Positions 63,036 through 64,000 of a DNA stretch of 64,000 nucleotides are shown here, in pieces. Both the position numbers and the translations under genes were made by a program. The stretch lies in the NCBI RefSeq assembly GCF_001039355.2, contig NW_019774069.1:624346-688345 (forward strand), written 5' to 3'. Numbering within the stretch: the stretch's first letter is position 1; every line of letters starts with the position of its first letter. The stretch comes from Lingula anatina (Eukaryota; Brachiopoda; Lingulata; Lingulida; Lingulidae). The notes below the pieces were generated by a model. The model did no database searches, was not told the DNA's origin, and worked only from the letters and a program-made list of their open reading frames with translations.

Positions 63036-63142
63036 ATGGCAGAACAGAAAAATGAAGAGTGTAGAAGTGGATATTATGAACAGGAGGGTTTGGTTTTGGA
63101 GCTTGAGTCAGGCAATCCTGGTAGTTTGAGCTATGTTCTGAG
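63036..63142 (+). CDS. candidate alternative first exon of the same gene, form B
   Basis: ATG at 63036 opens MAEQKNEECRSGYYEQEGLV and ends SLSYVLR at CTGAG|GTAGGA (63142), also phase 2. The final residues resemble the end of form A (SLSTTLR). It cannot follow exon A in frame: an acceptor just before it gives an early stop in the phase exon A imposes. It is therefore best read as an alternative first exon. Coding status is inferred. Confidence 0.45.
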
Positions 63143-63320
63143 GTAGGAATGTTATATGGTGTCAGCATTTAATGTGTTCCTTTGCATTCCTCATCCACTA
63201 TAGCAATTTGAAGTGCTTAATTATTATCCCACATGCTCACTTGCATTATATTTATCTCCACACCTAGTTTTAGGCATTATTTTTTGTTTGGACTTTGGGG
63301 TCATTCTGGTATTATTGTAN

Positions 63321-64000
63321 CTTTAAGGGTTTATTATCATTTAGATAGCAAAAATGTTTTTTGCTGCACCTAATTATTCAATAATGCATCTACCTTTGTG
63401 TTGATTTAAAAAAATGAAATTCCCCTTGAAATATATAATATATCTATATAAAATAAAAATATAATCAATCGCACACATTAAAATATCTATTACTTATTGG
63501 TTTAAAACTATTTTTGGTTCATGTGGGAGTTGGCTTTAGCGACCTTAGGTGTAATGCTGACATAGGCAAAAACAAATGTTCGCTGGTGTCCAGGGTCACT
63601 CATGACTGATTTAACTTTCTTGAGCACTCATCTGTCATACAAACTTTTCATTGGTGTTGATCCCTACCCTACAATGCAACTAGCAGTTTTCACTACACTG
63701 TTGTTGTCTTTCACTGCTGAACTACCATACCAGATGGTGAAAGAGAGTGTCAATACACTCTTAATCACAACCAAGTAAAATTTTACTAGCAGTTCTTGGT
63801 TGCCATAGAATAGTGCCATAGGAAGTGAAGTCTTTACTAAGCCTTACAAACAAAGAAATTTAAAACATGTGACTTACAATTTTCTATTTTCTACACCTCT
63901 CACCTGTTGACTCTAGCAATCTCTGCTCTCTTCCAGGTATTGTCAATTCCACTGTGAACCAGCACCAACTGGCCTACATGAAGCTGGGACACATCACAAC
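63321..64000. repeat. second copy of 60149-60830, including a partial Tudor-gene exon 2
   Basis: Begins right after the N at 63320 and runs to the window edge. 63904-64000 on the minus strand duplicates the 3' part of Tudor-gene exon 2 with its donor. It is probably the other allele rather than a true 3.2-kb tandem repeat. Confidence 0.85.

Overview
This is animal nuclear DNA. It is AT-rich, its genes are split by many GT-AG introns, it carries short palindromic transposons, and its protein families (SLC12 cotransporter, GRAMD2-type GRAM protein, extended Tudor) are metazoan. Nothing fixes the phylum. The intron sizes, MITE load and allelic redundancy fit an invertebrate draft assembly from a heterozygous individual. 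Single N characters at 1489, 52934 and 63320 each join near-duplicate sequence, so parts of the window are probably assembly artefacts rather than real tandem duplications.

Layout. (1) 1-3188, plus strand: the last six exons of an SLC12 Na-K-Cl/Na-Cl cotransporter, ending in the family's typical C-terminal tail. (2) 3189-8900: intergenic, with a degenerate tandem array and a palindromic MITE. (3) 9014-13841, plus: a seven-exon, 543-residue coiled-coil protein with an N-myristoylation-like start (MGSGAS). (4) 17936-45052, plus: a 27-kb gene for a GRAMD2A/2B-like GRAM-domain, single-pass ER protein. Its conserved exons lie at 36882-45052. A long 5' exon lies at 27914, a 13-codon start exon at 17936, and a phase-matched alternative first exon at 31839. 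(5) 45053-50267: gene-free, with a perfect 57-bp inverted repeat and three MITEs. (6) 50268-62003, minus: a 21-exon gene of about 1040 codons encoding an extended Tudor domain, a helical middle, a SAM domain, a YVPPHLR motif and a C-terminal CX2CX4HX4C zinc knuckle. (7) 62328 to the right edge, plus: the start of a gene sharing a 324-bp bidirectional promoter with the Tudor gene, with two candidate alternative first exons.

The genes are not an operon and show no common pathway. The SLC12 and GRAM proteins are membrane proteins, the coiled-coil protein may be lipid-anchored, and the Tudor/SAM/zinc-knuckle protein looks like an RNA-granule or germline factor. All gene models were spliced by eye from acceptor/donor consensus and phase continuity; no transcript or database search was available.
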